Part shown: positions 63,405 through 64,000 of the stretch, in pieces
Layout: each line of letters starts with the position of its first letter
How positions within the stretch are numbered: position 1 is the stretch's first letter
Assembly (NCBI RefSeq): GCF_026314945.1
Contig: NZ_CP111121.1
Coordinates: forward strand, 682,001 to 746,000
Direction of reading: 5' to 3'
Length of the DNA: 64,000 nt
DNA from: Chryseobacterium fluminis
GTDB lineage: Bacteria; Bacteroidota; Bacteroidia; Flavobacteriales; Weeksellaceae
The notes under the pieces: generated by a model
What the model was told of the DNA's origin: nothing
The model's input: only the letters and a program-made list of their open reading frames with translations
Databases searched by the model: none
Program-made: the position numbers and the translations under genes

Positions 63405-64000
63405 TTATTGTTGGAAACCTCTTGGATTTGCCGTTTGTCTTATAAAATCGTTTGCTGAATTGTTGGTATCTTCCAATACTTTCCTTGCCGGGGTATTTCC
63501 CTGCGCCGGAATAGTCGTTTTGGTCTTCCGGATCACTGCCTGGGAAATGTAAGCCTGATCACCTGCGATAAATGAGGCATCTACGGAAGCATTCAGCATT
63601 TTTGGTCTTTGCGAGTTCGGATTATAATGCTGAAGGTCTACCCCGTCTATAATAACATTGATCGGGATCTGTTTAAAATATCTTGTTGATACAGTGGCAT
63701 TGGTTACCGAAGGATCTGAATAGTCGGAAAGCGAGGTAAAGTCTGCTGGATCCATTTTAAAAATAATGAAACTGTCCCTTCCCGGGCTGTCCATGATAAA
63801 ATCATTATTTCCGCTCCAGTTTCCGGGTCTTCCCCAATACGCAATTTCCAGGTCTTTTACGGCAGGATTCTGGATATCAAATTTATAAATGGCCTCACCG
63901 ATCGAATTATTAAATGTTCCCAGATACACTTCAAAATCTGATCCGCTTAAATCAATAGTTAATGAAGGATTTAAAATATTTATCGGTGATCCTGTATTGT
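63405..64000 (-). CDS. DUF4876-like secreted/lipoprotein, C-terminal part (cut by window edge)
   Basis: The frame stays open from the stop at 63405 to base 64000, so the start lies outside the window; an internal GTG at 63929 is not a credible start. About 198 residues are visible, including NTGSPINILNPSLTIDLSGS then DFEVYLGTFNNSIGEAIYKF, LEIAYWGRPGNWSGNNDFIMDSPGRDSFIIFK and VDASFIAGDQAYISQAVIRK. It resembles DUF4876 proteins, which bind or present unknown ligands beside a barrel protein. It heads the visible part of the operon with the DUF6850-like and peroxidase genes. Confidence 0.65.
   Translation of the reverse strand, partial: NTGSPINILNPSLTIDLSGSDFEVYLGTFNNSIGEAIYKFDIQNPAVKDLEIAYWGRPGNWSGNNDFIMDSPGRDSFIIFKMDPADFTSLSDYSDPSVTNATVSTRYFKQIPINVIIDGVDLQHYNPNSQRPKMLNASVDASFIAGDQAYISQAVIRKTKTTIPAQGNTPARKVLEDTNNSANDFIRQTANPRGFQQ

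Overview
The window looks like a chromosomal segment of a Chryseobacterium-like member of the Bacteroidota (Flavobacteriia, Weeksellaceae). The DNA is AT-rich. Several genes carry the Bacteroidota -7 promoter element TAnnTTTG. There is a T9SS type B (CHU_C) sorted giant protein, a GLPGLI protein, a DUF6850/DUF4876-like pair and many secreted or lipoprotein genes. These assignments rest on motif recognition; no database search was run.

Layout. 1-470 holds the N-terminal part of sucA. 594-6489 (minus) holds an SRPBCC protein, a dispersed repeat, and an unusual array: a lipoprotein with a degenerate JAMM motif followed by five tandem 160-residue paralogues. 6808-11978 (minus) is a glycogen operon glgB-glgA-lipoprotein-glgC. 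A CBM48-like/esterase protein lies divergent from it. 13374-21183 (plus) is an aminopeptidase plus an amide-ligase cluster: ATP-grasp, esterase, ATP-grasp, GCS2-type ligase, class I glutamine amidotransferase and a further ATP-grasp-like protein. 21748-26412 is a cyanophycin cluster: cphA on minus, divergent from cphB and a beta-aspartyl peptidase on plus. 26513-33638 holds a YtxH-like stress protein, a methyltransferase, two zinc-finger/PH/SHOCT paralogues (one with a CAA repeat), an LRR protein, hisS, an HRDC protein and ssb. 33884-37387 is an arginase pseudogene followed by a compact operon (HPP membrane protein, zinc ribbon protein, TIGR01777 epimerase, Nudix, secreted protein). 37642-41896 is an accessory patch: duplicated XRE regulators around a small cysteine-containing secreted peptide and a GLPGLI protein, a doubly frameshifted gene, and a J-domain/KTSC fusion. 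42010-43730 is a tandem 202-bp hairpin repeat with an IS110-family element inserted in one copy. 43844-50151 (minus) is a TetR-controlled RND tripartite efflux operon. 50334-54242 is a 1302-residue T9SS substrate. 54414-58881 is a MocR/GabR regulator divergent from a cupin, DHDPS-family, catalase operon. 58986-59810 is a CvfB-like RNA-binding protein. 60690-64000 is a DUF4876, DUF6850, di-haem peroxidase operon.

How they fit together. Storage polymers dominate the left half: glycogen synthesis, then cyanophycin synthesis and degradation, with a neighbouring set of peptide-bond-forming enzymes whose product is unknown. The amide-ligase cluster and the cyanophycin genes are separated only by a copy of a dispersed non-coding repeat (three copies in the window). 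The clearest non-coding find is the 200-base region upstream of the IS110 recombinase. It folds as two consecutive stem-loops, and the first carries segments matching the insertion target, as expected for a bridge RNA.

No rRNA, tRNA or CRISPR array was seen.
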